Shown here piece by piece: positions 50,101 through 60,707 of a stretch of 64,000 nucleotides of DNA. Both the position numbers and the translations under genes were made by a program. Source of the stretch: Hymenolepis diminuta (Eukaryota > Platyhelminthes > Cestoda > Cyclophyllidea > Hymenolepididae); the NCBI GenBank assembly GCA_900708905.1, contig CAADRB010000084.1, positions 152,780 through 216,779 of the forward strand, in the 5' to 3' direction. The notes beneath the pieces are model-generated. The model did not search any database. It had not been told where the DNA came from and worked only from the letters and a program-made list of their open reading frames with translations. How positions within the stretch are numbered: the first letter of the stretch is position 1; each line of letters opens with the position of its first letter.

Positions 50101-53100
50101 GTCGTCAGGTTAGTTCTCTCGCTGTATACCAGGTAGAACTTTTAATAGAATCTAGCTACTGCTTTTATTAGATGAAAATCTGTTGAAATAAGCTTTTATA
50201 CCTAGTTATTACTAATTATGTGTATGTTGATTACACAGTTTATGGTAAAATATGAGAATTGTTCGATCAAAAATGTCATTTGGTCTTATGGTTTAGTTAA
50301 ATTCGATTTATTTGGTGTATTATGTGAATTCAGTGTGATTTCAATCTTAATTATGATTTGGATATCGTTGTTTATTTTCACAACGTCGGTTAGCTTTTGG
50401 CAGCCAGAAAAGGCCAGTGGATTAAAATTATTGATTTAGCCTTGGTATATGTGGTAATGCGAGACAAAGCGAAATCCAATATCGGACGTGTGTTTTTCTT
50501 ATTTGTTCTTTAGGCAAACAATTTTTTTTATCGTACCGTAGTCTGACTTCCTTTTGTGCTGCAATTAGACGAGCAAGCAACCCTGGAAATATTTTTAACC
50601 TTAATTACTTTGCTTAATGTGATCATTGGTTATTTTAAGTCGACGATATTATATCATATTTTGATTTCTACACTTTGCGGGGTTTCATTATTTGTGCTGT
50701 TTTTGGTCTTTTTTGCACAGTTTTGAGTTTTAGTGAAGAAGGTGGATTAGTTTGGAGACCATATTGCTATTTCGTACATTGTTTCCTCTCATTAAAATTC
50801 TTTGTTAGTACAAAACATTATGTCCATCTACGTTTAATTTATCGTATATCGTATTGTTATTAGATCATTGAATTAACCTATTTGTGTCTCAGTATGTATA
50901 TTTGATTGATATTATTCTGATTTGAGCTTACTGATAAAAGACTAGGGAAAAACGTTGATCAATCATTACAATCCTTAGCAATGGTAGAACATTACGGAAA
51001 CTAAACTCTCTTGTCTGCTGTTTGTTTCTCGCTTATTATATCGATTATATTGTTCCAACACTCATTTTGACTGAGGAGAAAGTATCATGTAACCTTTCTA
51101 ATTAAGAAAATCGCTTTCTGTCAGTTTACTTGGCAAGATATGCTCAGTAACGCTATGTCACCTCCTTATATTGAAATTTATATAAATTAATCTAGTCCTG
51201 TTTTGTTAGCAATGTAAACAGTGTAAAATTGTTTAAATCACTTCACTGGAACTGTTTGCTCTCTCTGATATCTATACAATTTAAAATATCGATCTTTTAT
51301 AATTGAGTTGGCTCCACATTACGGTCTTCTCATGAAGAATTCATCTATAATTACGCGTTACCATTCACAAATTATATCGTACGCCATAATACTAGCTTTC
51401 CTATTGTCTTTGATTACGGACGCATAGTCTTAGTAAATACAGAAGAGGGTCATAAACTATTTCTACCTACTGATAGCAGCTTTAAGCTCCTAAGTTCGGA
51501 CATTTATTACTCTGGTTATTTCATATTGTTCATCCCCAAAAATTTCTTATTTATTGGTATGATTACGTGGCTTCGTTTCAACAGTTAGCACTTAATCCTG
51601 TTTTGATTCTGGAATTGGGTGGTTTATCATTCGATAACTAATTTCAAAACCCCACCCGTTCGATAAACTGATACATCTTCGTATTTACAATGACATCGAG
51701 TGACTGTCTCTAAGGCCTTATTTGAATTCTTCGCATTTTGTTCTCGGTTTAATCTGTTAATTGCAAAAGATAACTGAATCGTTAGATTTCTAATGAAAAT
51801 TATTTAGCATATTATGTGATAAGTTCAGCTCATTGTTTATCGGTATGGAACATGCCCCTGAAGTTGCCCTTGGCATCTATAGTACACTGTTGTTACCTTT
51901 TCTATATATCTCTACTGTATGTATGTTATAAGTACTTGGCTCCACGTTTCTATATGAAGTAGGCTCAGTCATCGCTCATGCTTCCTCTCCTTCGCACACC
52001 GTTCGGTAGTTGGGCGTTTTCCGTTTATTACCGTATGACTCACTTCTTGCCTAATTCCAATCTATTTCTTTCCCTCTTTTTTCTCTCTCTACCCATTCAT
52101 CATTGCCAAATCATATCTTAGTCAGATCTTTTAGGAGAAATCTGTGTATGCATCTGTACCGGCTTTATGATGTAAGCTTTTTCCCTCCCTCTCAGTTTCA
52201 CTTATATGTCTTTTTAATAGGGGCCCAGGGAACAATGAATATTTTTCGAAGTTAGGGAAAAAAATTATGTGGGTTATGAGCTGCAGGTTAATAACAGTAT
52301 GAAAGCGGACTTGTTTAATAGCACTTATCCTTCTAGTAAGGGACACTTATGGTTTTAAAGTAAAAAATTCGGATTTGTTTATATCTCTGTAGAACACTCA
52401 TTTACCGCTAACCATAATGACTCATCTATTGCATGCTTTGTGATATAAGTAGTGTAAAATTTCTCCATCGACGCGTATGGAAAAGAACGATTAGAAGGTA
52501 ATGTATTTCCAAAACAGTTTTAGAAATCTGATTTTCTAGGTTATTGCAACTAGGTAAGCAGGCCTTTTGGATTGCTAGTCGTAGATCAAAACAATTAGGA
52601 GGAAATGTTTGATGACATCTATTTTGGAATTAGTAATGTTCTAAGAATTCTGCAATGGTTATACTTATATCACTTATTTGTGGTTGTTCAATATGTTGAA
52701 CAGTCATTGTGAGTTTTGAATGCATTTATTCTGTTGAATTTGACGTTGCGTTGTTGGAATTAAGAATACATTTTATAAAAAATATAATTAAAGCCCTATC
52801 TCCATGAATTTAACAACATATTTCGCAGTACTGTTAAAAGGCTAATTGAATACAGGACAGTAGTTGAGAAGCATCGGCTATTTCTTTGCTATTAAGTTTC
52901 TGATACACTTTGTTTATTGATAGAAATATAAATGCAGGACCTTCGTTTCGTGGAAGAAAGTGTCGTCCAATTGTGGTTCTTATGCATTTATGAGTAAGTG
53001 CTATTCTTTGGACTAATACCATGCAATATAATATGGATGGTTATTAAAATTCCTGAGCGACCCTATGGATGACAATAAGCATGTTCGCCTGTTAAAGAGG

Positions 53101-56100
53101 CTGTATTAAACTTATGTTACTTGGTTATACATCCCTTCCTGGGATTTGTGTCGAATGGTAAGCGAATACCTTAATTTCCAATTTCGCTTTTTGTACAAAT
53201 GGTTAGTTAAACCCTTTTTGACTCTTTTTAAACGAATTAGTATGAAAAAAATGATTCTCATGTTTTAAAATGGTAAGTAAATGTAGAAAAAATAATTTAA
53301 TTTGTTACGTTTCGTTACCGCATTCCTTACAGGTCATTGCTCGTTGGTGTTTTTATCGTTTTGTAAAAACGTTACCGTTAACAAATGGCGTATTACCAAC
53401 TAACTAACCTACCTCTTCCATTCACTTTTCACTTTTAGCAACTTTCGATACTATCTGCCTGCTGCAACTCGATTGTCATTAGCACCAAACTACCTACAAT
53501 TCTCAGTATCGCCGAAGGATTAGTGTCCACCCTTTTGGGAAAACCGGATTTTCTTCTCTTGGAAATCGGTGATCTTTCTTCGGTAAGTTATGATTTTGAA
53601 TTGATTTCTTTCTAGTTCGCAATCTAGTTGCCCATTTTGATGGGAAAGAAGGTACTAGAGAGGTATTAGATCAGCATTTCTTATCGTTAAAAAGGATTCC
53701 ACGGTATCGCACTTCTAAATGATAAAGACCCATCCCTGTGCCGCTTAACTATTTCTCAGAAAAGAGACTGTATTTAAGAATTACAGTAATGGAAGTGTGT
53801 TTGGAAAACATATGGATACTCAATGTAATAGTATGGGCAAACAATAAATATCCAGTCTTTCCAATTAAAGCAGCCCTTGTCTCAGTAGTTGATAACAAAT
53901 TGAGAGGGTTATTTCATTCTAGATTGTATCTTATAATGAGTCACTATCATCAGTAGTTATGTCTCTGTAATTGCTCATTGTTCTCGAAATTAACTTGGTA
54001 CACTCTCTGGGAAATCCGACTTGGACAGTTGTGTCCTCTCTCATTAGCCATTTGGTCAGATTTTTCCAGTTGCAATTATGCAGCAATTTTCCCTTGATAG
54101 GAATCTAAATTAGAAGCCAACGCATCCGCTTGACTTCTAAATCGATAAATTAATTGTGCGATATTTTTCCAAAAATGATCGAATTCTCATCAGACTCTGA
54201 GTGTATGTAGTTCGACACTTGGTGTGTGGGTGTGCGCTTCGAATCTACTGATGTATCGAATTCTATCACACTGTCTTTTTACTTCTCCCTCATGAAATCG
54301 AAATATGAATATTTTACCTTATCTGTACTTCTGTGCATGATTCATAAAATATAATAAAATCGGGGTAAATTATGTTGTCTTTTATGCTTTCACTTAGCTA
54401 AAACTAGGAGTAATATCTTACCTTAAAGCTTTAGCATGGAATTGTCACTGTTGCTATAGCGCTAAGTTGCCAATTATATGATCTCGACTTCTTTCTGAGG
54501 TATTGCTACGGCTACGGTGGTTCAGGCGGAAAAATATTAAGAAAGTGTTACTGTTTATATATAATTTTGACAAAGTGGATTGGTTGACTATATGTTTAGC
54601 CAAAATTTTAAACCGGTAATAATCTATAATTTCCAGGTACAAGCACGATAGAACTATAGCCAAAAATCGGGTGACCGAGTCATGAATTCCGTTCGAAGAG
54701 TTTTGTGAATGCTGCTCAGACGTCGAATGCAGTTTATCATATTTATATCACACATAAATTATGAATTTTGAGTAGGCTCTGGGAGCATGAAAGGGAAAAA
54801 ATAATTTGTATTAAATGATTTAAATTATCACCGGTTTTGCTTAACCTTGGGATCTGTATTTGGACGAAAAAATGGAGGTTTTCAATGTGTAATACTTCAA
54901 CACAGTTTCCTCTCAGTTATAACCGCTAAAGTTTTTTATGATATGTTAATTTTTATTTATGAATTGGCCATGCGAGTTATTTAAAGCTTCACCTCGTATA
55001 GGTCGCCCAGCTCAATTATTATGTAAGGCAATGTAGGAAAAAATTCTACACTCGTTAAGCGTGGGAAAGCATCTGAATACGGAAACCAATAAATTAAGTG
55101 ATGAAATGAAAGGGAGATGGCCTAGTTGATGTGTTTGATGAGGTTTGAATTCTTAACGCGTTTGATTGGCCATCTTTTCTATGGGATACTTCAGTATGTC
55201 ATATCCTAATTTTCAAAAGTTCATTTTTCGGGATTTGACCCCTTGATGAGTTATTCTGAGCTTATCGACCCAGCTGATTTAATTGTGCAGCTGATCATGG
55301 CACTTATATATTTTTGTTCGGAGATAGCAAAGTACAGCTTGGGTGGGAATGCTTAACATATGATATCTTAACAGTGTCCATTCATCATTACTGTTTCTGT
55401 AGGATCAGTAAAACTTTTCAAAATGCAGATGCTACAATTTATTGAAATTCCAAAGACTCGGTTGGCTGCTTCTATTTCCAGCAACGTTAAAAGGAGATGG
55501 TAATTGAATTGTGGCTTGAATGATTAGTTACAATAGACTGTACAATTATAAGTATTATCTTCAACTCTCAATCATAGTTTATAGAGCGGTGAAACTGGGG
55601 GAGAATGGGAATAGTAAATCATCGAAACACGTAAAGTATTGTATGTGTTGCTCCATTCCTCATTTTAATCGTCCTCAAATGAGGCACTTGTACGATTTCA
55701 GGTAATTTGCTTTTTAGCACGACCAATTTATCCCAGAAACCTTTCAACTAAGTGCATTTCCTTACTGGTAACTCGCATCAATAATGTACATTACAACGTT
55801 ACTTGTGCCGATGCATCTTGCTCTCCGTACCAGCTAAAGCTCTGGTGTTTTCCCTTATTTTAAGTATCTAGCCTAATTTCGGAATTTTTGTTATTATCAC
55901 CCACTTATGTTTACTATATTTGAGCTGCTTTAAATAGTGCTTACATTTCCTACGCTTTAAAAACTACTGTAGTCCTGTCACGAAGGAACAATTCAGGGTA
56001 AAATAATTAAATAAATGGAACCTAATGCTTCTTATATGTAATTTTTCCCCTGTAAATATTGACCCTCATTTAGTAACGTACGTTTGTTACAGACTCTTGT

Positions 56101-59100
56101 AAAGAATTAAAATTAGTTGTCTGCCATAATATTTTACTACTGTTCCTTAAAGTTATTAGTACTTCAGTTTTCAACTCAGACTCTGCAGGAGCAAATTAAA
56201 ATTGTACCTCACCATATATGTTTATTAGTATTTTCCATATCGTAGTATGTCAGTAAATTGTCATTTGTAATTTATAGTCATGTTTCAAATTCCCATTTTA
56301 TAATTTTTACATACTTTGAAAATGCGTTTTACTTCATTGTAAAATTGTTGAGAGGAAATGGGGGTCGGAATTTGCCGTTAAGGATTAGTAATAACGTAAT
56401 TATTGTAATTAAAGGACTATTGCAACTCTAAGTCAAAAGTAAAGGGGCGTGAGCAATCAGGCATTAGAACATGCAATTTATTATTGTTTGCGCGTTGATT
56501 TACTTCTCACATTAAGATATCCTAGACTTGGCTGCTACGTTTGCTCGTTTCCTGGAGCAAAGTCTACTTTTCTGAAGTCATTTTCAAAGGGTTTATGATG
56601 CTGAGAGCATCCTATTTGGTTTACTCTTTTTTAGTTTAGCACCATTGTCAGTCGCCAAATAATTGGGGTAAATATTAATGTCAGTTAAATTTCACTCGTT
56701 GGTAGAAGTGTAATTTGCTCATAAATTTTTCCTGAGGACTGGCAGCATATATCATGCCGCGATTGTTAAATCCTCAAATGTTTTCTCCTTTATTCCATAT
56801 TTTTAAGTTTACACCTGGTCTTTCTCAATAGCATCCAACACTTCCCAGACCTACGCTTTAGTCGCTGAAAGAATATGAAATTACTATCTATTTGTTTACC
56901 CCACGTGGTCTAAAACACCTATATTGTCAGTTTTGTGGTACTATGTGGTCCTCCTTAACCGAACAATAGTCACAATTGTGTTCCTAACTGCCTTTTTTGT
57001 ATTTAAGTTGGCAGATTGGTGCCTTCTGATGCGTCGAAAATCCAGTGAATGTGTTGTCGATGTGATCGCAACAGACAGCGCGAGTCGTGACAGTCCAAAC
57101 GTCAGCTCAACTCGTCACGGGTCTGATGGTGTTCTCAGTGCCGCTACAGCCTCTGCTACAACTCATCGTCGAAAGCCCTTCATGGAAGCACTTTACAAAG
57201 CTGTGGAACTTGCCGCTCCAGAAGCCCTTGATTGGACTCATGATATTGTCCATTTGGATGCTGCTTCTAGGAGTAAGTGCAATATTATTTTACGCCATTC
57301 AGATCGTTTTAACTTAGAAGAACAGTTTTGAAAGTCAAGTTAGCTATGTGCGATTGGCTACATGCGAATTGTTGTATTTTGACCCAATCATATTTGTTAA
57401 TAATATAAAATGTTACTAATCGACTTTTGTCTAATATTACCAAAATAACTTCCTTTTTCCCCCATTGTCTTATTATTGCTAGTCCATCGTAATGTGTCGA
57501 ATTTTGGCTTCGCTTTTTTCGACTCTACTTAGATTTTAAGAAAAATACACTTTTAATAAATTTATTCAATGACCCTGACTGGCTTTGTAATTAGCATGTA
57601 TATTAAAGGTCCGGATATCGACTTCTCTGTCACATTAGTAAAATCATAGTGCTTCCTTCCTTTTTAACACTAAAGGATTTCCTTTTGCGTAATATCCACA
57701 AGTGGTTATCGTGTTACCTAGGTAAGTGTTTGGTTATGAATAATGATTAGAAAAGAATGAATTTCTAATCATTTCCTTAAACATCGAAAGAAAGCGCTCT
57801 TCGCAGTTCATCCTTATGGACCCGCTGCGCTTTAAAAACTCGCATCCGATCATAATTTTATTGATTGATAATTGTTGTCGCTAATGCACTTTTCGATCAC
57901 TAGATATCGTAGAAACCTACATATACGAACACATTTATTTGAAATCTACACATACACTGGCCCAAATATTGACCACTCAGGCTAAATTCCATAAATTTTA
58001 AGATCTGAAGCTGTTTACTTAGTTCATTTGAGCCACATTCTCTGCTGTTTTTTGACTTAACTCATCTGTATTACTAGCTGGCTAGTTTACGGCAACATAT
58101 TTATTCCCCTAATATTTAGCAAATCTCAAAAAGTGGACATTTGGTAGACCGATTCACTGGTGATGAATAGTTTGCTATTTGCTGTCGGTTGAGACTTAGT
58201 ATATTAGTCATGTATTTTAGTCTGAGTTTTAGTCATCCTTGTTTGTCCTGTAGCAAGCACGAAAGTGATGGCAGGGGAGAAGAGAGGGGCAATTAGATTT
58301 TCAATTCTACCCCGAATGGATGCGTCTTTTTAAGTCACTTGTTATGGCCATGTCTTTGTCTCCTGAAAGTGGTTGATTACGTTGTCCAACATTCCCTAGA
58401 TAATATCAGCTCAGTAGCATATTTTTTACCCGCTTGCTCTATTCCCTTTGTCTAGCCCGATTCTACTTAGAGCTTTTGGATAATGAAGCTTTTTTACCCA
58501 ACGATCAATAAGTTGATTGTCCTGTTGAAGAGTTTGTATTAACTAAGCGGAGGCCTGTTTGGTCAACAATCGGTCTTTGTGTAGGTAAGACGATTAAAAA
58601 CTAAAAGTATATCTCAGTAAAATTTAGTCTGGAAGGCATGACTATATGAATATAGAGAATATAGCATATTGGGAACTGTTTATAAAAGACTCAGAGAGAA
58701 CACTTCGTAACTATATTATAATAAGTTACACTTTCGGGAAGAGAAGGGGGCAAATAGAAACGTTAGGGGAGGCCAGACTAGTAGTTTAATGTATCCATAA
58801 TTAAAGTACTTTGAAATTGCAGAGAAGTAGCAAACTTTACGCTATAGGTGGGAAACTTAATTATGGGAAATTGGACAAACACGTGCGTTTTGCTTCTAAC
58901 TTAATTCAATAAGATCGCGTAATTGGGAATTAGAGTGTGGGTAAATAGCGGTGCCACGGAGATACCCAATTTACCGATATTATGTCTTCGTTTCAGCCTT
59001 CTCTTCTTTACTGATCGTGATGCATGGTGTTTTCAAGAGAAGGGAATAGTTGCATAACAAGTTTGTAGCCTTAAAAATTAGCAAACCTATAGCCTTTTCC

Positions 59101-60707
59101 ATCTTTACTAACTGCATCACCACTAGATAGAAATGAAAAGCAGAACATTTGCTTCTAATGTGAACAACGAAAAGGTGGCAGCTATCAGCTTCGTAATCCA
59201 AAATCCTGTCGAATTAGCGGAGTAGGGCTAATGGAATAATTTGACTAATCGGTAAACACCTAACAAGTCGAAGATAGATTATACTCAGAATGAAGTAGAA
59301 AATTTGGTTAAAGCGTTAAATGAATTAAGATCGAAGGTAAAAACCAAGGTCGCTACACAATTAACATTCTTCTAATAAATTACATATTTTGCCCAATATG
59401 TATATGCATCTGTAGTTTAGGATGCCATGGAGCGTGTCTTAATCTCAGCTCTCATCTGGTGATTTGCATTTTTGGTTTATCATTACTTGAGTTTCTTTCG
59501 CTTCGGTTTCAAGTTACTCCCTAGAAATTTCGCCCGACATCAATTATTGGTCTTGGTTTACTCATCGTATTTTCACTATGCGGATATTTAAGGAGATCGT
59601 AGTACATATAGAGCACAGGTTAAACATTTTAGAAGTAAATTGCTTTCTGGATTACTTAAGTAAAAGAACTGACATAGTGACTGCAGCAATGAAGTTGAGA
59701 ATTTTGCCACTACCCATTGCGTAATTTGAGGTGTACGGTTTCTACTGATTTCAAATTTCAGGTATTTGTTTGTGAAAACTGAAACTAATCTCTATGAAAG
59801 CTAGTCACTAGTAAGTAATGTGTGAAGAGTGAACTAAACTGGAAAATCCTGTGAAATGATTTTCTCTAGTCGAAACTGAAATGTCAACGCAGATAAAAAG
59901 GAAAAATAACTGAGATCGGGCTTTGTAAAGTCTAGTTAACTTATTTCTGGAAAAAATACCGTTTAAGATGATTGTTGAAACACTTTTAAAAAAGTTTTTT
60001 TTCCGGACTTGTTAAATGTCATTTCTATCATCTTAATATAAAAATTTGGAGAAATATTGATTGAAAGAGTTTATTTGTGTATTTTCGGGAAATAACATCT
60101 TGGTGATGATGCTTTATATCTGAGTCAACCTGGTTGATTTTTATCTTATAACCAACAAGTTATATGACTTGAATCAACTCATAATTTTGTCATACTAGCT
60201 CTCAAATGGCATTATGTGCCAGATAATTTATTTTACGATTTCGATAGATTATCTTTAATATTTTCAGTATTACAATTTTCATCCAATATAATTTCACACT
60301 CAAAAGACGGCTCTTCTCCGGTATCATTTTTACTCCCTTCTTTAACCAATATTCGATTTAGTTATCCATATTACTCTGTCACTTAACTAACTTTATCATA
60401 TGTTCTAGTTTTACCTTCAGACATGCGAGATCGTTTACATGAGCTGGAGTATGGACTCTCTTTGCGTGATGCCCTTTTTCCCGCACCAGAAATCCCTGGC
60501 CACTTGCAGTACCTCGTTCCAGACGCTTGGACCAAGGTCAATGAAGTGAAGGCTACTCTAACAGAAGTGGAGATACTGTTGGGTGCTGCAGCCTATTGCA
60601 TCCACTCTGCCACTGCTATGTTCAACTCTACTGACTCGTCCACGTTCTCTGATCGTGACTTTGCCGTGGAGATGGCATCTCTGGCTAGGTTCTACTCCTC
60701 TTTCAAG
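33721..60707 (+). CDS. FMNL: FMNL-type formin, 5' 14 exons (3' end not reached)
   Basis: Plus-strand exons: 33721-33921, 33956-34030, 34065-34228, 34268-34657, 34732-34918, 34992-35102, 36341-36529, 39888-40482, 42014-42419, 47168-47398, 47819-48029, 53439-53582, 57008-57272 and 60421-60707. All phases match, giving 3456 bp and 1152 codons without a stop. Formin-like proteins are Rho-GTPase-regulated actin nucleators and elongators at the cell cortex. Residue 2 is Gly in MGNAPG, as in the myristoylated FMNL N-terminus. The GTPase-binding/FH3 region follows, with [14 protein letters not shown] as the closest match. Then come a coiled coil (about 400-510), a Ser-rich linker and a diverged FH2 (about 630 onward). 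No FH1 polyproline tract is visible, and the usual GNxxN motif is absent. The last exon ends in an open donor, so the FH2 end and any DAD lie further right. Confidence 0.88.
36341..36529 (+). CDS. FMNL: Formin exon 7: FH3 end and coiled-coil start
   Basis: This is a 189-bp exon with acceptor TATGATTTAG|ACTCTG and donor AAA|GTAGGA. It encodes [20 protein letters not shown], which matches the helical end of FMNL FH3 (the AYLDNVFDV-type segment), then a heptad-like [14 protein letters not shown] helix. Phase 0 at both ends. Confidence 0.88.
37690..39130 (+). repeat. Diverged tandem duplication inside formin intron 7
   Basis: Segments at about 37690-38200 and 38345-38830 are collinear. Paired blocks include GGTTAACGCTCGCTATC with GTTGGCTTTCCCTATC, TAGGGGTGAATTCAATCTAG with TAGGGACGAATTTAGTCTAG, and AAAATACTACACCCT with AAAATACTACACGCT. 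The offset shrinks from about 650 to 590 bp. A partial third unit (TTTTACAT ... AGTTTGGTTGCC, then CTAAAATCTACAC) follows at 38990-39120. Confidence 0.55.
39520..39612 (+). repeat. Short dispersed repeat B, copy 1
   Basis: Contains GGGAATGCATCTGAATAAGG, then CATGAAATGGGGAGGAGAT. The same order of blocks appears at 55062-55160 and 63353-63470. Confidence 0.4.
39888..40482 (+). CDS. FMNL: Formin exon 8: coiled coil and Ser/Thr-rich linker in place of FH1
   Basis: A 595-bp exon with acceptor CCTTATTTTCAG|CAAAGA. The donor ATAG|GTTGGT is chosen because only phase 1 joins the next exon; the in-frame GTATCT donor a little earlier gives the wrong phase. It encodes a coiled coil ([31 protein letters not shown]). 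A linker follows with only scattered prolines (QPRPAPNP) and many Ser/Thr ([32 protein letters not shown]). FMNL proteins normally carry the polyproline FH1 here. The exon ends ISCTLISI, possibly the start of the FH2 core. Confidence 0.8.
42014..42419 (+). CDS. FMNL: Formin exon 9: possible FH2 core start with large insertion
   Basis: A 406-bp exon, acceptor GTTTCAG|ACATGG, donor CTCAAG|GTAAGA. It starts [23 protein letters not shown], which may correspond to the RAKNLAIxLRK helix of FH2. A Pro/Ser/Cys segment follows, then an acidic tail ([12 protein letters not shown]). It is unusually GC-rich for the window. The minus-strand ORF over the same bases is regarded as a shadow. Assignment to this gene rests on phase, orientation and position; similarity to FH2 is weak here. 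Confidence 0.65.
42713..42837 (-). repeat. tRNA-derived SINE-like sequence, copy 2
   Basis: On the minus strand the sequence begins CCAGTGTAGTGGTTGAAG, an RNA polymerase III A-box match. About 30 bases later it has GCGGGTTCGATGTCC, a B-box/T-loop match. A non-tRNA extension (CATCAGTGTACACTCAG) follows, partly shared with the copy at 45165-45275. It lies in formin intron 9, opposite to the gene. The cloverleaf is degraded, so it is not called as a functional tRNA. Confidence 0.6.
45165..45275 (+). repeat. tRNA-derived SINE-like sequence, copy 3
   Basis: Plus strand. An A-box-like TGGCTTGGTCGAAAGAG at about 45165 and a degraded B box ATCACGGGATCGGTG near 45220 are followed by CATGAGTACACATTCAG. 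That extension parallels the copy at 42713-42837. It lies in formin intron 9. Confidence 0.5.
47168..47398 (+). CDS. FMNL: Formin exon 10: diverged FH2 segment
   Basis: This is a 231-bp exon. The frame opens earlier, but the long pyrimidine tract ending TTTAAG at 47167 and the required phase place the start at 47168. The donor is GATTG|GTAAGG. It encodes [18 protein letters not shown], an acidic loop, then the hydrophobic helix [20 protein letters not shown]. That helix resembles one in the next exon. No residue-level FH2 alignment could be made by eye. Confidence 0.7.
47819..48029 (+). CDS. FMNL: Formin exon 11: diverged FH2 segment
   Basis: This is a 211-bp exon with acceptor TTTCTATTAG|TGACAG and donor ATTGAG|GTATGT. 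It encodes [16 protein letters not shown] and [20 protein letters not shown] followed by LQLLIE. The last part lines up with the FH2 stretch before the GNxxN region (the ERMTTLTF ... PQL segment of FMNL). Phase 2 in, phase 0 out. Confidence 0.75.
48315..49519 (+). mobile_element. Tc1/mariner-like DNA transposon relic, copy 2
   Basis: The same element as 23819-25127, inserted in formin intron 11 in the same orientation as the gene. The sequence from 48607 to 49341 is identical, base for base, to 24215-24949, including every stop and frameshift and the Glu at the second catalytic position. Upstream (48315-48606) and downstream (from 49342) the two copies differ at many positions. The 5' end is truncated at a TA-rich run near 48290-48305, so the helix-turn-helix N-terminus is missing. 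Confidence 0.88.
53439..53582 (+). CDS. FMNL: Formin exon 12: FH2 region over the usual GNxxN site
   Basis: This is a 144-bp exon with acceptor TTTTCACTTTTAG|CAACTT and donor TCTTCG|GTAAGT, phase 0 at both ends. It encodes [20 protein letters not shown] then [19 protein letters not shown]. This parallels the FMNL segment with KLRQILEIVLAFGNYMNSS, so the helix is recognisable, but the near-invariant GNYMN is replaced by residues without either Asn. Confidence 0.8.
55062..55160 (+). repeat. Short dispersed repeat B, copy 2
   Basis: GTGGGAAAGCATCTGAATAC followed by GATGAAATGAAAGGGAGATG and a TTTGAATTC segment, in the same order as the other two copies. In formin intron 12. Confidence 0.4.
57008..57272 (+). 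CDS. FMNL: Formin exon 13: FH2 C-terminal part
   Basis: A 265-bp exon, acceptor GTATTTAAG|TTGGCA, donor AGGA|GTAAGT. A Ser-rich insertion ([20 protein letters not shown]) precedes [20 protein letters not shown] and [10 protein letters not shown], matching the TLLHYLVxVxxEKxPxL ... LHxLDKA helices of FH2. Reading on past the donor gives a stop soon after. Confidence 0.85.
60421..60707 (+). CDS. FMNL: Formin exon 14: FH2 coiled-coil and post region
   Basis: This is a 287-bp exon with acceptor TTTTACCTTCAG|ACATGC and donor TTCAAG|GTACGC. Joined to exon 13 it reads [22 protein letters not shown], then [20 protein letters not shown] and LARFYSSFK. This follows FH2 order: LDKAGSVSLDSVLADVRSL, the SKTAQEAFESVVEYFG helix, then SRFVSAYKKA. 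Phase 0 at the end; the following exon was not found in the window. Confidence 0.85.

Noticed and set aside
50218..50863. Hydrophobic plus-strand ORFs in formin intron 11
   Set aside because: Phe/Ile/Leu-rich frames are expected from T-rich introns. No splice signals or family motifs support them.
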